Source: Linyphia triangularis (taxonomy: Eukaryota > Arthropoda > Arachnida > Araneae > Linyphiidae). Taken from it: DNA of 64,000 nt. Position 1 is the stretch's first letter, and every line of letters begins with the position of its first letter. The stretch spans positions 1,054,001 through 1,118,000 of the forward strand of contig OZ021722.1 in assembly GCA_963978545.1 (NCBI GenBank), in the 5' to 3' direction. Positions 20,636-33,050 of the stretch are shown here, one piece after another. Made by a program: the position numbers and the translations under genes. The notes beneath the pieces were generated by a model, which worked only from the letters and a program-made list of their open reading frames with translations, was not told where the DNA came from and did not search any database.

Positions 20636-20840
20636 CATTTTTATTTTCAATTACCCATAGATTTATATGGTAAAGAAAGTAGAGCATTCGGTAAAAATAA
20701 ATAAATTTTTTTTTTTGCATTTTTCCACATTTTGGAACACCCTGATTTCAAAAAAGTAGTCTGGAAAAAATATCTGGCTGTGCGTACGTGATCAGTATAA
20801 TTCCTGAACAAATTGACCTACGATGTTCAAATTTTGTTTG
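20636..20840 (+). repeat. Repeat family D, copy 2
   Basis: tttttattttcaattaccca at the start and cctgaacaaattgacctacg near the end, as in copy 1. A T-rich simple-sequence tract follows at 20853-20903. Confidence 0.65.
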
Positions 20841-21189
20841 CGGGGGACCTAGCTTTTTTTTTTTTTTTTAATTTTTTTTTTTTTTTTTAATTTTTTTTTT
20901 TTAATAAAATGCATGCCCAAAGTGCCATTGAAAAAATTATGTTTTTGAGCAATTGCTAAAAAAACGGCTCTAACGATCTGTGTGCCTCTTAATCCCAACT
21001 CCGAATTTCCAGTAGAAATGCCATAAAAACGTTAAAACGAGTGCCTTTAACACAGAGCTCTCTGCTCCTGAGCATCGCCCATCAACGATTGCATTTTGTT
21101 CTATTTTACGCACAAGAAAGGACAATACATCATATTAATTTGTAATGCAATCACCAATTTTAATGTATTAAAAGTTGTGAGATTTTCCA

Positions 21190-21310
21190 CACCCATAGTT
21201 TGAAGTCAGGATGTTCGAAAAAGAAGAGATAAAAAAAAATTTTTTTAACTGAAAACAATACTTTTATTAGCCTTTATTAACAAATGGGTAATTGAAAGTA
21301 AAAAATTGAT
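21190..21310 (-). repeat. Repeat family D, copy 3 (inverted, partial)
   Basis: gaagtcaggatgttcgaaaa and aaatgggtaattgaaagtaa are reverse complements of the family D words. With copy 2 it forms an inverted pair about 350 bp apart. Confidence 0.6.
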
Positions 21311-23440
21311 AATCGTTTTGCAGTAGTTATTTTTTTTTTTTTATGAATGCATCCGCGAAAAAAGTGCAACTAATTCTAATGGATCCAATTTTTACTACGA
21401 AATGCGCAAAATAATTTAGAACTGAATAAAATCCAAGGACATAAGAATCGATTTCAATCATATTTAAAATAATGGGGGGGGGGGGAGAACAAGGAATACT
21501 TGACCAAATTTTTAGTTTTGGATGTTTAGTTTTTATTTTACATTACTTATGGGAGTGTAAATGGTGTCGATTTATACTTCATTAAATATTACACAATATT
21601 TATGGATATCTTTCTGAAGAGTCAATTGTAAAGGTGTTAAAATATTAAACTTAAAAAACCTTCAACTTTGGTCAAGTATAACAATGTATAGGGATACTTG
21701 AACCACCCCTTAGGGATATTTGACCCAAGCAATGTATTTAGGAGTATACAATTTAAAATTATAAATTTAATACATTCACATAATAATAACAACATAACTT
21801 CCATTAATAAATCCAATATTAATACTTATTGACCTCGTTGAACAAGAATACATACTTTTTATTTTTATTAGCTACATAATGTTAATATGGTGTCCACTTT
21901 TCATTGTTATCGTAGAAAGCTAAAAATATTAGCAGTTAGAAAGCGATTTCGATTCTAATACAAGTTCAAGAATAAGAAAACAACTATTTTTTTAACTGGA
22001 AATGTAAACTCACATTAAAACCCAAAATTTGTAATTCTATCATTTTCCATTGAAAATTCAGGTGAATGAAGAATAGCCTGAATTTAGTCAGGTTTGTGTA
22101 TCTTCAGGTGTTTCGTGCATTGAACATTATAAAATATTTTGAAAGGTGAGATGCACTTAATGGTTGTAGTCTGTGAAAACAATGTAGAGGAAATTATAAC
22201 TCATGGAACATCACTAGTAGGTAACGACATTCAACTTTCAAGAATATTCCATCAGTAACAATACCTTTTTTATCAGTTGAATATCTTGCATACTTAACAA
22301 AATGATGTAAGAATAAAAAAAATCAATAAATCCTGCCAAATGCCTTATAATAGTATCCCTATCTAGGATCAAGTATCCCTAATTGTACATGTACTACATA
22401 ACCCTAAAATGCTACCATTTACAAGTAAGTGGATAAACACTATTATATATGTAATTGTAGCTAAAAGTATGCACACACACACAAAAAAAAACAATTTTTA
22501 AAAAAATTATTACTTTTAAATAAAAAACCTTTTCACATCAGCGTTTACAACACAAAGATATTAGTTTTGGAGTATGAAAATTTTATTTGTCTTATGGTAT
22601 AAAAATGGATGCAAGGATTCAGTTGACATTTTCACCATGTAGTTTCACCTGAAGGGGAAGAAATAATACCACTTCCGACTTATAAAATCTTCCCAATTTT
22701 GAGAAAAAGGCATTGGGTCAAGTTTCCCTTGTCCCCCCTATGCAATTTCTCATTTTTAAGTGACTACTTCTATTTTTTCGTTTATCATCGTTAGTTTTTT
22801 GAACACTTAAAACGAAAAAAGCGTGGTGTTTGCTCATCGTTATTTACTCCATATATCCATATTCCAATTACTTGCTTAAATATAGCTTCAAAAACATGCA
22901 ATTTGATAAAACAACAGTAGAAAAACACTAGTTTAAAAACAGTCTGAAATTTTAAATTCGAAAATAAACACTATCTCTTTAGTTGACTGCGAAAAACAAC
23001 AACAAATGGTTTATCCACTCCCCTTACTGGAATGAGAGATGCAGATCCAAGGCGCTTAAATATCATTTCGACAATAAGTGCTCACTTCAGCCATTGGATA
23101 CCTAAGAATTCAATTTCTCTCTTTTAACCAATCACGATTGCCCCGAATGACGTAACAAACCCGCATTTTGTCGTTCATAACAATTGTGCGCCTTGTGAAA
23201 AGGAGATCGATATCCAAGAGAACAAAAGAGGATTTCATCTCATTGGAAAAGAGCTTCACTTTCACTTTCTTGGTAATCGAAAGATCTTTTTTTTTTTTAA
23301 AGATCTTTGAGATTTGCTTTTCTTCTTTTTTTAAATAATCCTTTCTATTAGCTTCGATTTTGTTTGTGTGTGGCTGCCGAGAAAAAACCTGCGAGAACCT
23401 ATTTAACTTGCTTGTCGCCAGCTTATCAGGTTGAAACCTA
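21311..23440. other. AT-rich DNA, no gene seen
   Basis: No recognisable domain. Includes a G11 run near 21475-21486. A 123-codon minus-strand frame (23110-23481) starts inside the neighbouring LTR and has lysine-rich low complexity, so I do not treat it as a gene. Confidence 0.4.
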
Positions 23441-23446
23441 GCATAT

Positions 23447-24209
23447 TGTTGCGTTGGTGGGTTCGAAAGATTTGAAGCCAAAGCAGATCAAAACTTGCAG
23501 AAATTTATTCCGATATAACTCTTCGCAGATTCTCTTACAACTCCAGAACTCCTCGTTCTAGTAGACTCAATAGAGCTCTTTTCCCAACAATAGAGCACAA
23601 AACAGCAGTTAAAAACTTGACAACACAACTGCTAAAATTGCTGCAAAAGACAATGCAATACAGTTCGCTTTAAAACTACTCTGAATGCTCACTGAGACTC
23701 AGTATCTCAACTCAGTAATTCCAGTCAACTCCTGACTCACCCAAGTCAACTAACTCAACTGACTCGATCACACTCTCTCTCTCGGTCTTATATAGGTGAG
23801 GCGAACTTTCGTGAATCTTCCAGAGATAGACATTTGGAGAACTTTCCAGATCGTAGTCGAAAAGTCCTATACATGTACAAGGGGACCGAAAATGTCACCA
23901 AATGGTCGCCAAATTTGGTGACATTTGGCGATTTCTCTCTAAATTTAGCGACAAAAATTATTCGCCAAAACCGTCGCCAACTTGGCTCTATCTCGCCAAT
24001 TTGGCGAGATTACCATAACGTTAAATGCCCTGCTCCTTGTAAAACTCCCTTCCCAGCGTTATCTCTGTAAAACTCGATATCAAGGATTAAAACCCATATT
24101 GCAGGGAAGCCAACTTAAGACGAACTATTGCATTGCCTTATGCAAAATGTACATAAATGTTCCTATTTACAAAATTAACACTACGAAATATATACAAAAA
24201 TTCGTAACA
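23447..24209 (-). mobile_element. Solo LTR, family ATAT-LTR copy 2
   Basis: 763 bp. On the minus strand it starts TGTTACGAATTTTTG and ends CAACGCAACA, flanked by ATAT at 23443-23446 and 24210-24213. It carries a TATA box (acctatataagacc), then a (GA)n stretch, then a polyadenylation signal in cggAATAAAtttc near the end. U3 holds a repeated gccaaattt/ggcga set of short inverted words. The internal retroelement was lost, presumably by LTR-LTR recombination. ATAT 4-bp duplications resemble those known for some gypsy-group elements such as 297 and 17.6. Confidence 0.9.
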
Positions 24210-24215
24210 ATATAG

Positions 24216-24620
24216 AATACTTCGAATCTATCAAGTTTTGGGAGCTGTCACTAAAACGTCGCATCAATACACGTTTCTCTCAATAATTTTGGTAACTCTC
24301 ATTGAACCGATCATTGTTGAAACTGTAGCCAAAGTTATTTTAATTGGATGTGAATGCATAAACTTATTACGGTTCAATGTCGCTTTGAAAATAAATAAAA
24401 GATATTTGGAGGTCAATGCATAAATCCACGTTCATTTTTAATGAATGTATGCTGAAACGTAGTTTGCCGTGTATTTTTGCTGATAGAAATGTATTTAATG
24501 ATTAAAATTAGATGCAAGCACACGCTGTTAACAGAATCGGCACTGCGTTAATTAATATAAAAATTAGCAATGCATGCAAAGGATTTATATTAAAATCTTT
24601 GTTTTTCTTGGGTTATATTT
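24216..24620 (-). repeat. Repeat family C, copy 2
   Basis: Minus-strand copy adjoining the solo LTR. Shows gaccgatcattg..., aataaataaaagatatttgg, gcaagcacacgctg and gcaaaggatttatat, as in copy 1. Confidence 0.65.
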
Positions 24621-25419
24621 TTCATTTTAAAGATCACTCCAAGGTGTATTATTTTAACACTTCAATCGGTTAAGGTTTTAAGTATCTGATAAATTAAAAG
24701 TTGACATGTATCAAAACTTCTCGGTGTTTGTCCTATCTCTGACAAAAATATTATCATAATTTCGAGTTTTTACCTTTCAAGACTTTTATGGGAGTAATAT
24801 ACCTTAAGTTAAGCTCAAAATGAGAGCATTCTTTCTTGTAAATCGTTTATTTCTTTTTCCAACATTTTAAGCTATTTTTTTTAAAGAAATTTTTTATATT
24901 GTTACAAATTATTTAAAAAGTTGTTATTAGAACCGATTTAGTAGCTGATATGATTATTTTTCTAGTATATATGAACTTAAATTATAATCTTCTTATATTA
25001 AAGACATAAAAAAACTTTATGTTCTTCGTTTTTATAGCTCGATGTTTCTGTATTCGAAAACTATTTCGATTAGGTCGCAAATAACAAGTAGATTTTTGTA
25101 ATGCTTTGGTTGTATTTTCTCGAATTTTTTTTAAAGAAAATTAAAAATTATGCAACGTAATAATTTAAATGATAATTTCGTATTCTTTGAGTATTTTAGA
25201 CTAACTTGTGGATGTAAGAAATTGAAGCCGCATCTCGTAAAATTTGACTATCCACAGCTAAACAAATCATTTTTTAGGGGAAAAATTGTAATTGTTTTTT
25301 TCTGCAACCAAAAATTAATTGGTACTGTCATTTTATTTTGTTTTTAAACGTTGTCTTAAGAATACATTTATATAATTGCTAAAAAAATATTACTATTACT
25401 AACAATTACTAAAAAGGCC
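24621..25419. other. AT-rich DNA, no gene seen
   Basis: Short open frames only, no recognisable repeat end. Confidence 0.4.
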
Positions 25420-25644
25420 TTAACCTTTAACTGCTTTGGCTGGGTGGTTTGATATTATTGGCTCAAAGACAACACGTGGTACATACTGTGCCAAACAAAT
25501 TTATAAACATCATTTTAAAATTTAAGAAAGATAGTATCAGAAAAATTAATATAAAAGTCGAAGATGAAATATTTCATAGGGTGGAAGCATTATATAAAAA
25601 ATGGCTCGTGGTCTGTCTGACCGCATACAGCAGTTAAAGGTTAA
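25420..25644. mobile_element. piggyBac-like MITE (217 bp between TTAA sites)
   Basis: Perfect 16-bp inverted ends TTAACCTTTAACTGCT and AGCAGTTAAAGGTTAA. The TTAA at each edge is the target duplication, so the element is 25424-25640 with CCTTTAACTGCT termini, fitting the CCY... start of piggyBac-like elements. The left interior (ttggctcaaagacaacac ... catactgtgccaaacaaatt) resembles the 3' tail of the LINE at 35.4 kb, suggesting captured LINE-related sequence (weaker). Non-coding. Confidence 0.8.
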
Positions 25645-25893
25645 AAATTTGAATGGTTACAAAAGTTTTTTATCTGTGTTGATAAAATGAATTTTAAAGA
25701 TGCGATGGAAGACGTCATTACATTGGTTTGAAATGTAATTTAAGTGTCATTGTAATAGAACAAAAAAACAACAAGACAAATCTTAAATTAACAAATGATG
25801 TGTGAATTTCCAAAGTACCCGTAAATATTAAGAAGAATGTCTGTGAAATGAACGTCGTTAATGTCGAATTTTAACAACATTTTTTTCCTATTG

Positions 25894-26290
25894 AGAGGTA
25901 GAGTCCTAGTAAAAATTATTCCCTATACTCGCTAAATTACAATCTTCTTCACCAGTTCATTTAGAAACTACTTTGCAGAAAACCTTAAAATTTGATGGTA
26001 CGAAAAGGATCACTTAATGAAATGACGTTACCGTTTTCATTTAATGTCTATCGATTATAAATCAAAATGAAAAAAAGCAATTGCAGATGGAGCCACTGCA
26101 TATGTATTGACGTAAGGATTTCAAATATAAAACATACTAGGTGCCACTTTCTAATTTTTAATTTCTGTCATTTCATGAAGTGATCGTACCCACTCTCCAA
26201 ATTCCAAGGTGGTCGCACAAAGTAGTTTCTAAATGCACTGGGCTAGGAGATTGTTGCATAGCGGGAATGATCCTTACTAGAATTTCCTCT
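25894..26290. mobile_element. MITE-A copy 2 (most complete, uninterrupted)
   Basis: Left end gaggtagagtcctagtaaaa, then ttccctatactcgct. Right end agcgggaatgatccttacta then gaatttcctc, followed by TTAA. The inverted arms pair over about 130 bp (attcatttagaaactacttt is their best word). The centre includes gagccactgcatatgtattg. No coding capacity. Confidence 0.85.
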
Positions 26291-26631
26291 TAACCCTTTT
26301 TAACCTCTTAATCTTGTTTGAATATTGTCAGATGTGTAATCCATAATATAAGCAGACGTTTAGTTTCGAAGTAGGTACTATGTTTAAGTGATGGCTGTAA
26401 AGAAATTGAGATCAAAATTGGGCTAAATTCTACACAGGCAGACAGAGCATCTGCCCGAAGAAAACTTTAGGTAATTAACTTTCTTTTATATTAGTGGAGT
26501 CGTATAATTATTTTAAATACAGCATTAATTTCCAAGATTTTCTGGTTGAGTGGAAAGATATCTTTGCAGAATCGAATGACAAATAATGCTCTATCCGTTC
26601 AAACAGTAAGTAATTTAATTACATTAACCAT

Positions 26632-26885
26632 TGGTTAGTCGTGTGGTAGACAAATGTGCCCCCCCCCCATTCAATTTTTCAGTAGATGGCATCCCATGAT
26701 CAAAGCCTTCTTAGTATTTTTCAAGTTATTTTTAAAATATTCTTAATTTTTACTTTATTCAATAAAGTTGTGTTTTTGAATAAAATATCCACTTTTGATA
26801 TTTGGTAACGAAAATTTGAAATAGGAGGACTTTTGTCCCCCACGGGACTAACAGTGAGACAAAAGGTCGCTCACCTTGCCAGGAG
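26632..26885 (+). repeat. Repeat family G, copy 2
   Basis: gtcgtgtggtagacaaatgt, a C9 run, agtagatggcatcccat, caaagccttcttagtatttt, and ttttgtcccccacgggacta at the end. Inverted relative to copy 1. Confidence 0.65.
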
Positions 26886-28134
26886 TTAATGATTTTAAAC
26901 TATAACGAATACTTAAGTATTAATGAAAAAAAAAAAAAAAAAAAACGATATGAGTTTTTTCTTACTTTATTTACTTGAAGCAACAGCGAAATATGTTAAC
27001 AAACGTACACTTGAAAAAGAAAACGCAAGTTAAAAAGAAAGAAATCATTTTATTCTGGGGAGAATTTTTTCCCGTTTTCAAATTCTGCTGTAAAAAAAAT
27101 GAAGATTAAAATTGTACGATAGGCCTGATATTTTGGACATTTTCCTGAAACGTTCCTAAACGTAGCAAACGACTTTATTGTGGAATGTATTGGAGAGCTG
27201 CTTCTCGATCGATTCGAACCATCCCCCCCCTCCCCTCCTTCGATGTACCACCCCCAAGAAATCATTGAGTGGTAGGGGGAGGGGGGGGGGATCAGAAAGG
27301 GAAAAGAGTTCAATCAGCTCTTTTTCTGTTCAAAGCAATTTTTTTTTATCATCACCCTCACCCCGTGATTTGAGGAGAAGATCTTTAAGAACTCATTTAT
27401 CGGAAGATTTACGAAAGTTCTTTTTATAGGGGATTCTTGAGTTACAGAATGAGGGTTTCTCTCAACGCCGTTTTGTTTTAATTCGTTTCTCTACTTTGCT
27501 CTGTACCAAATTTGCGTTTTTTCGCTAAACAAAATGTTTTTTTCTTCTTTTTTTTTTAAAGTCTTTCAAACACTTGCACGGAGATCAAATGGAATTCCTT
27601 TCGTAAACAATGTTGTTAAACAATTCAGATCAACGTAGAACGATGCTAATGCACGGTGAATTTTTGTCCGCTTTCCAAAAAAAAGTAATTGAATTTCTTA
27701 GAATGTATTCCGAGATCCGTTCAAGTATAACTTTCAAAAAGCTATAAAGAAAAAGAACCACTCTTGAGAATGACCTGAAATTTGATCAGTTATCAGTCAG
27801 AAATCAGTTATTCTGCAGATTAACTAGGATGATTCGTTAAAGTGTCGAAAATTGACCATATAAGAATTATCGCCAAAAATATTACCAAACTAGCCATTTC
27901 TTCTAAATGAATGATAATACGAGAACGGTAAATAACACCAATAGTGTCAAATAAATCATCAGTAATCATCATAGTGTAATTGAAAGTTGTGCGATGTTCC
28001 ACACCCCTAGTTTCCCCGTTTAGCTCTTCGTAAAAAGTTAGCAACTCAGGAAAAATTGAAAACGATTTGCACTGTAAATAAATTAAAGGATTACGCAAAC
28101 ATCTATTTTCTTCTTGCAGTTCTTTAATGAGAAA
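26886..28134. other. No gene seen; C/G-rich hairpin near 27.25 kb
   Basis: 27220-27292 holds a C-rich tract (catcccccccctcccc) and a G-rich tract (gtagggggagggggggggg) that can pair, and the G-rich part could form a G-quadruplex. An A21 run lies at about 26925-26945. No coding domain seen. Confidence 0.45.
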
Positions 28135-28149
28135 TAAAGTACTTCATTC

Positions 28150-28420
28150 ATGCACAAATTACATTTCGTATATTACAATAATAATATAACCCATAGAAAA
28201 GAGTTTTTTCAATGATCTGTTAAAAGCTATTTCAGAGCGATTGGATGACGGCAAGTTGGTTCATTAGTGACAGTGACAGCCGCCAAAATTTGATTGAATG
28301 CATTGTCATCGATATTGAATCTATTTGGCAAGTTTCAGCCCTATTGTATAACGGCATTGCCGAATACCCAGCCACACATAATTTCCAAGTTAATATAAAG
28401 GATTCAAAAACCTCTAACGC
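28150..28420 (+). repeat. Repeat family C, copy 3
   Basis: cgattggatgacggcaagtt, tagtgacagtgacagccgcc, caaaatttgattgaatgcat and ttaatataaaggattc in family order. Confidence 0.7.
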
Positions 28421-28629
28421 AAGAGTAGATGGATATTATTTGCATAACGCGGAGAATTCAAACAGTGGATACTTTCGAAATGAGTGCAACAGTGAAATGA
28501 ACATATCTTGAAGAGTGATTCACAATCATACGATGTATATCGTTGAGTGGTTAAAGTGAAAAGTACAATTCAATATCGAACCATTAGAATATCGATTTAT
28601 CAAAAATCAAACATATCGGGACAGCCAAC

Positions 28630-28770
28630 GCACTTTAAAACACATTTTCTATCCAACTTTGGCCGGGACGCATATTGCCAAACCGCACATGGATTCAAGT
28701 CATTGAAGGGAATGAGAGTGCGCCATTGGCTGATCCGTTGCTCTCATGGAAGCCGCTAAACACCTGACAA
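28630..28770 (+). repeat. Repeat family I, copy 1
   Basis: ttggccgggacgcatattgc, ttcaagtcattgaa and gtgcgccattggctgat. An inverted counterpart lies at about 32895-33050. Confidence 0.55.
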
Positions 28771-28869
28771 TGTTTGCTGTGTTGACACAGAGAATTAAAC
28801 GCCCCATTTCAAATTGATACTCGTCTCTACGTTTTAAATTTTGAGTTTAGGGACTCATTTTAAAATTGC

Positions 28870-29770
28870 TAATGTTTTATAAGTGATAATTTTATTCCTG
28901 ATTCCAACTGAATCTATTTAACTGCTTTTAACGACAAAGTATAAATTTTGAATATTTATCAAGGACAGTTATGTAGCTGAAATATATATATATATATATA
29001 TTTGTAGACGTAAAAGAAAATTTCGGCTGGATCAGAAACTCGAATGCTATTTTTGAAATTATCAATTCTTGTTATTTTATTAATAATCATTTGTTTCTTA
29101 CCATTATACTAAAATATTTTTAAACAATTGACCAGATTTCTGCTTAACGATGATATTTTCATAGTGTAATTTTTTTTTTTTAACATTGTATAGTCCTATT
29201 TAGGTTGTCAGTGCTGATATGAAATAGTTTACGCAAGATTCAGCATGTTCACTTTTAAATTCTGAAAATCACAAACAATTTTAATAACGCATATCATAGC
29301 AAAGAAAAAAAACCTATTACATTTTTTTTAATATAAGAATATTCTCTTAGAAAATTAAATACACTACTAAGTGCCGATTTTTCGATAAAAAAAGCGTCTA
29401 TACTCATGATTAAAAACTTATAAATTATTTTGTTCTTTTTGAACACGACTGGAAAATGAAATGCGATTCTACCACTACGAACTTTTCATAAATGATAATT
29501 TTGTTTGTAATCAATATTTTATTCTAATTTAATCTAATGAACGACAAAGTACACATTTTTTACATTTAGAAAGAAAACTTCTGTAGCTTGAGTGAATATC
29601 GGAAACAATGAAAACTCACGTTTTTTTAATTTTTGTATATACGTAAAAGAAAAACTACTGTTTATCAAAAACTCCAAGACTCGAATGCTATTCTAAAAGC
29701 ATCAATCATTTTTCTTTTATTAAAAATTATTTATTTACTTGTTGGCATAGTAAAGAAGTAAATAAAATGT
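28870..29770. repeat. Diverged direct duplication (~620 bp apart)
   Basis: aacgacaaagtataaatttt, gtagacgtaaaagaaaa, aactcgaatgctatttt and tcttgttattttattaa at about 28930-29090 each have a counterpart in the same order at about 29540-29730. Confidence 0.55.
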
Positions 29771-29877
29771 TTTAAAAAACATTTCGAAAATCTCAGAAAA
29801 ATGTAATCACCTTTTTGTAGCAAAGAAAATATCTATTAATTTTAATGTTAATAATAATATTTATGGCATGTAGTATG

Positions 29878-30034
29878 GTTGGTTGTATTCAGATTATCTG
29901 GCGCCGTCAGCAACACGAGGGCTATAATACGTCGAAACATTCGTCATTAGACAAGCCGACATACATTTACCATGCCTAACACGGGACTCGCAACCTCGCG
30001 GTCTAGAAGCTAACCACTATACCGTTTGGTCGGC
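29878..30034 (-). mobile_element. SINE-A copy 3 (minus strand)
   Basis: Complete tail (ggttggttgtattcag) and head, with a short deletion around the head-body junction. Exact 13-bp TSD ggcatgtagtatg at 29865-29877 and 30035-30047. Confidence 0.93.
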
Positions 30035-30075
30035 GGCATGTAGTATGACATTTCTTCGACATGATTTTATATATA

Positions 30076-30312
30076 CTAAACTTCAACTTAACTAGACATC
30101 ACTTAGACGATAGATCGTCACAGTGCTCATAGGTATTTAATCCATTTTGGCGGCGTGAAAGCGTAATGTTCGCCAAACCACAACCCTATAGAGAACAAAA
30201 GGCTACAAGGTTTGGCGAGAAGTATGTCGTCACTCCGCCAAAATGGATTAAATACCTATGAGCACTGTCACGATCTATCGTCTAAGTGATGTCTAGTTAA
30301 GTTGAAGTTTAG
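30076..30312. mobile_element. MITE-B copy 2 (TA family)
   Basis: 237 bp between TA sites, the least damaged copy. Outer arms CTAAACTTCAACTTAACTAG and ...CTAGTTAAGTTGAAGTTTAG, inner arms aggtatttaatccattttgg and ccaaaatggattaaatacct. It could fold along about 90 bp per arm. Non-coding. Confidence 0.9.
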
Positions 30313-30319
30313 TATAGCT

Positions 30320-30560
30320 GTTGTTTTTTTTCCGGATAAATGCGGTTTCTAGAAACAGATTTAAATTTGTTTTTTTTTTTAATTTGATACTTTATTATAT
30401 ATATTTTAACTTAATTTTAGTGTTATTTTAATTTATCACTATTAGTATTTTAGTTTAATTATTATTAATATTTTAACCTTATTCCTTTCTTATTTATATT
30501 TTGATTTTGATGCTTTTGGTGATTACCAAATAAAAAAAATCTCCAAATCTCCTATACCAA
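30320..30560 (+). repeat. Repeat family H, copy 1
   Basis: aatgcggtttctagaaacag, tttagtgttattttaattta and gattaccaaataaaaaaa. A related copy lies at about 43200-43375. Confidence 0.45.
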
Positions 30561-30787
30561 TTTTTAAATTCTCCTCCAATTTTTAAAATAATAATAATTG
30601 TTAATAAATATTGAGCTTTCTTAATATTGACTTGTACTTAATAAGAAGTTTTTTAATGTGCAGTCTAGAATTATATTGGATTATGATATTGTAAAAATAA
30701 GTTATGACAATTAATATATATTTATCCATTTTATGATAGTGAAGTTATAAAGATGTCTATTCTATAATTTAACTGTAAGTAAAAAAT

Positions 30788-32371
30788 CTATATAAAACTG
30801 AATTGCAAGTACGTCTGAACTTTATACAAATCTACAGTTTTACACCTAGAGGTACGAAATTTGGTACATAGAGCCTTTAGTGCATGGAGATTGTAGAGAA
30901 TAACTTTTAAATTCGATTAAAAGTTGCTTTCTTTAAAAGTTAATGACATTAGAAAAAAAATCTTGGAATGGCATCAATATTATTTATTACATCAGAATAA
31001 AATCAAAAGTTATTTTAATGTGTCCCCTTTATTTTTCTGATTATTTTCATTTATTACAATCGTCTGTACGATACGCAGTTAGAATATTTCCATATATTAA
31101 CAGTCAGTCGATACCGTTAGCAACTTCTGCGTATGTGCGGTTTTAAAGCATTATTTTTTTCTTTGCATCTTTTTGTTTTCTTTGTTTTAAGTTCACTCTG
31201 CTTTTGTTTACAATTTGTGCTGTCGTCAAAAGTGTCTTATTGTGCTCAGCGAGTATTGACATTTTAATTGTATTTGATAAGTATTAATAACATTCAAACA
31301 AAATAAATATGTTAAATTCCTTTGTATTTTATTAGAAAATATCTTATGCACTACAGTTATTTTATATCAAACATCTAAAAGTCCATTTACCAACATAATA
31401 AATTTACCACTATACGTTCGTGCTATTTATGGGATGTTTTTAGTTGCATTTTGGTCAACTTAATCGATCTGTAATATCTTTTTTCCAAGATATGTCCATT
31501 ACAAGATCAAATATAAGAAGGTGTAACAGCTATAATTATATTATTAGGAGTGTTGTGAAGCACCACGTTGACCAATATTGGTACTTATACATTATATACA
31601 TGCCACCTGGCGATAATTTTTCAGTTGGTGAACAATTTCGTTGATAATGCTATCGTTTCAATGCCTGTTAAAATTTTCCTTTGTTCAGATTTTGTTACAA
31701 AAATTTAGCAACAAATTAAGCAGTATTTAAAACAAAAATTAAGAACTTGGTATGACATATTTTCACGAATTATTTTTATAATAGAGACTAGAGCTGCACT
31801 ATAGACACCCGGCATATTTTGTTGAGTATGTTTACCGGTGTTTTCTACATATTAAAAAAATATACACAATTCTTTTAAGCATAAAAACTAACAGGGGTAA
31901 TATTATTACGATGTTTACAAAATTTTAAACGGTCAAATTTTTCTGGCTGAATTAATTTAAATTATAAATCTAACTACATTTGATGAGTGTGAGTCAAAAC
32001 ATACATATAATTTAAGATAGCTTCGGATTATTTCGACTCAATTTGACTTCATCACTTGCAACCTCAATCATAGATTCGCTGAAGATTATTGAAATTCCCT
32101 GACAACTTTTAAATCTTTTCGACATTTGTTAATATGCCGCCTATATGTCTAAATGCAAAGTATAGAGCATCTGCCGCCAAGAGAGGCAAGGAATCGCCTC
32201 TGCAAAGACATAATCAGCAGGAGAATGATCGAGCGCGCTATTACAATGAACGAAATCATCCATCTGTTACATTGGAAGCTGATCACCATCCATTCCGGAG
32301 AAATTCTGAGATTATGTTACACGTAACTGATAGATGCCCTTCAACGGGCCACCAGTAGGGCAGGGCCACGC
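30788..32371 (+). mobile_element. Candidate non-autonomous Helitron
   Basis: The 5' side starts A|TCTATATAAAACTGAATTGC, then gtacgtctg, then acgaaatttggtacatagag, a layout common at arthropod Helitron 5' ends. The 3' side ends ...gccacgcagCTAG|A, with a TGCCC/GGGCA stem ending 11 nt before CTAG. There are no TIRs or TSD, as expected for this class. A 74-codon frame at 32134-32358 is rich in charged residues. No Rep or helicase motif is seen. The assignment rests on end structure alone. Confidence 0.42.
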
Positions 32372-32894
32372 AGCTAGAAAAATATAAATATAATTCGGTT
32401 ACACTTTAAATCCACAAAATAAAAAAATTTCACATAAAACGTGTCCACTGAATATTAATTATTACGATTCTTACATGGAAAAATATTTCATAAAAGCTAA
32501 ATTTTGATTTGTTAAATTCTCATATAGATTCGCCACTATTCAAATTTTCGATTATTATTAAAAATTAGTTGCAATTATTTATAAGTATATTACAAGTTTT
32601 GAAGTCACAAACTAACTAAGTACGACTATACAATCAAACTTCATAAAAAAAAAAAAAAAAAAAAAAAGCTACAATAATAAGAAATACCAGCAAACACAAT
32701 TTTCTCCATTTGACAAGAATTTTGTTTTATCGAATTCGGCGTTGGTCGTAATAGAGTAAAAATCGTCCACCCCAGGAATTTTTTTCATAAAATGATTTGA
32801 CGTTGCTTGTAACGAAAACAATACCTTCATTTCTTATAATTATATTTAAAATAATAATAATAATGAATTTTTTATTAGAACTATCAACCTCGCA

Positions 32895-33050
32895 TTCAGC
32901 ACGCAGCCGCCATTTTGTGTGGGCGCTCCTTCCTCACTTTCCTCAGATTGACAGGAAAATTGACCAATGACGCGCCATTATTCTGTTCAATGACTTGAAA
33001 CAATGTACGGTATGGCAATATGCGGCCGGCATACACTTTTTTCGAAATTT
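32895..33050 (-). repeat. Repeat family I, copy 2
   Basis: caatatgcggccggcataca, ttcaatgacttgaa and atgacgcgccatta are reverse complements of family I words at 28.6 kb. GC-richer than the surroundings. Confidence 0.55.

Noticed and set aside
23110..23481. 123-codon minus-strand ORF (MASNLSNPPTQQ...)
   Set aside because: It starts inside the solo LTR and runs into lysine-rich low-complexity sequence. No domain or conserved pattern.
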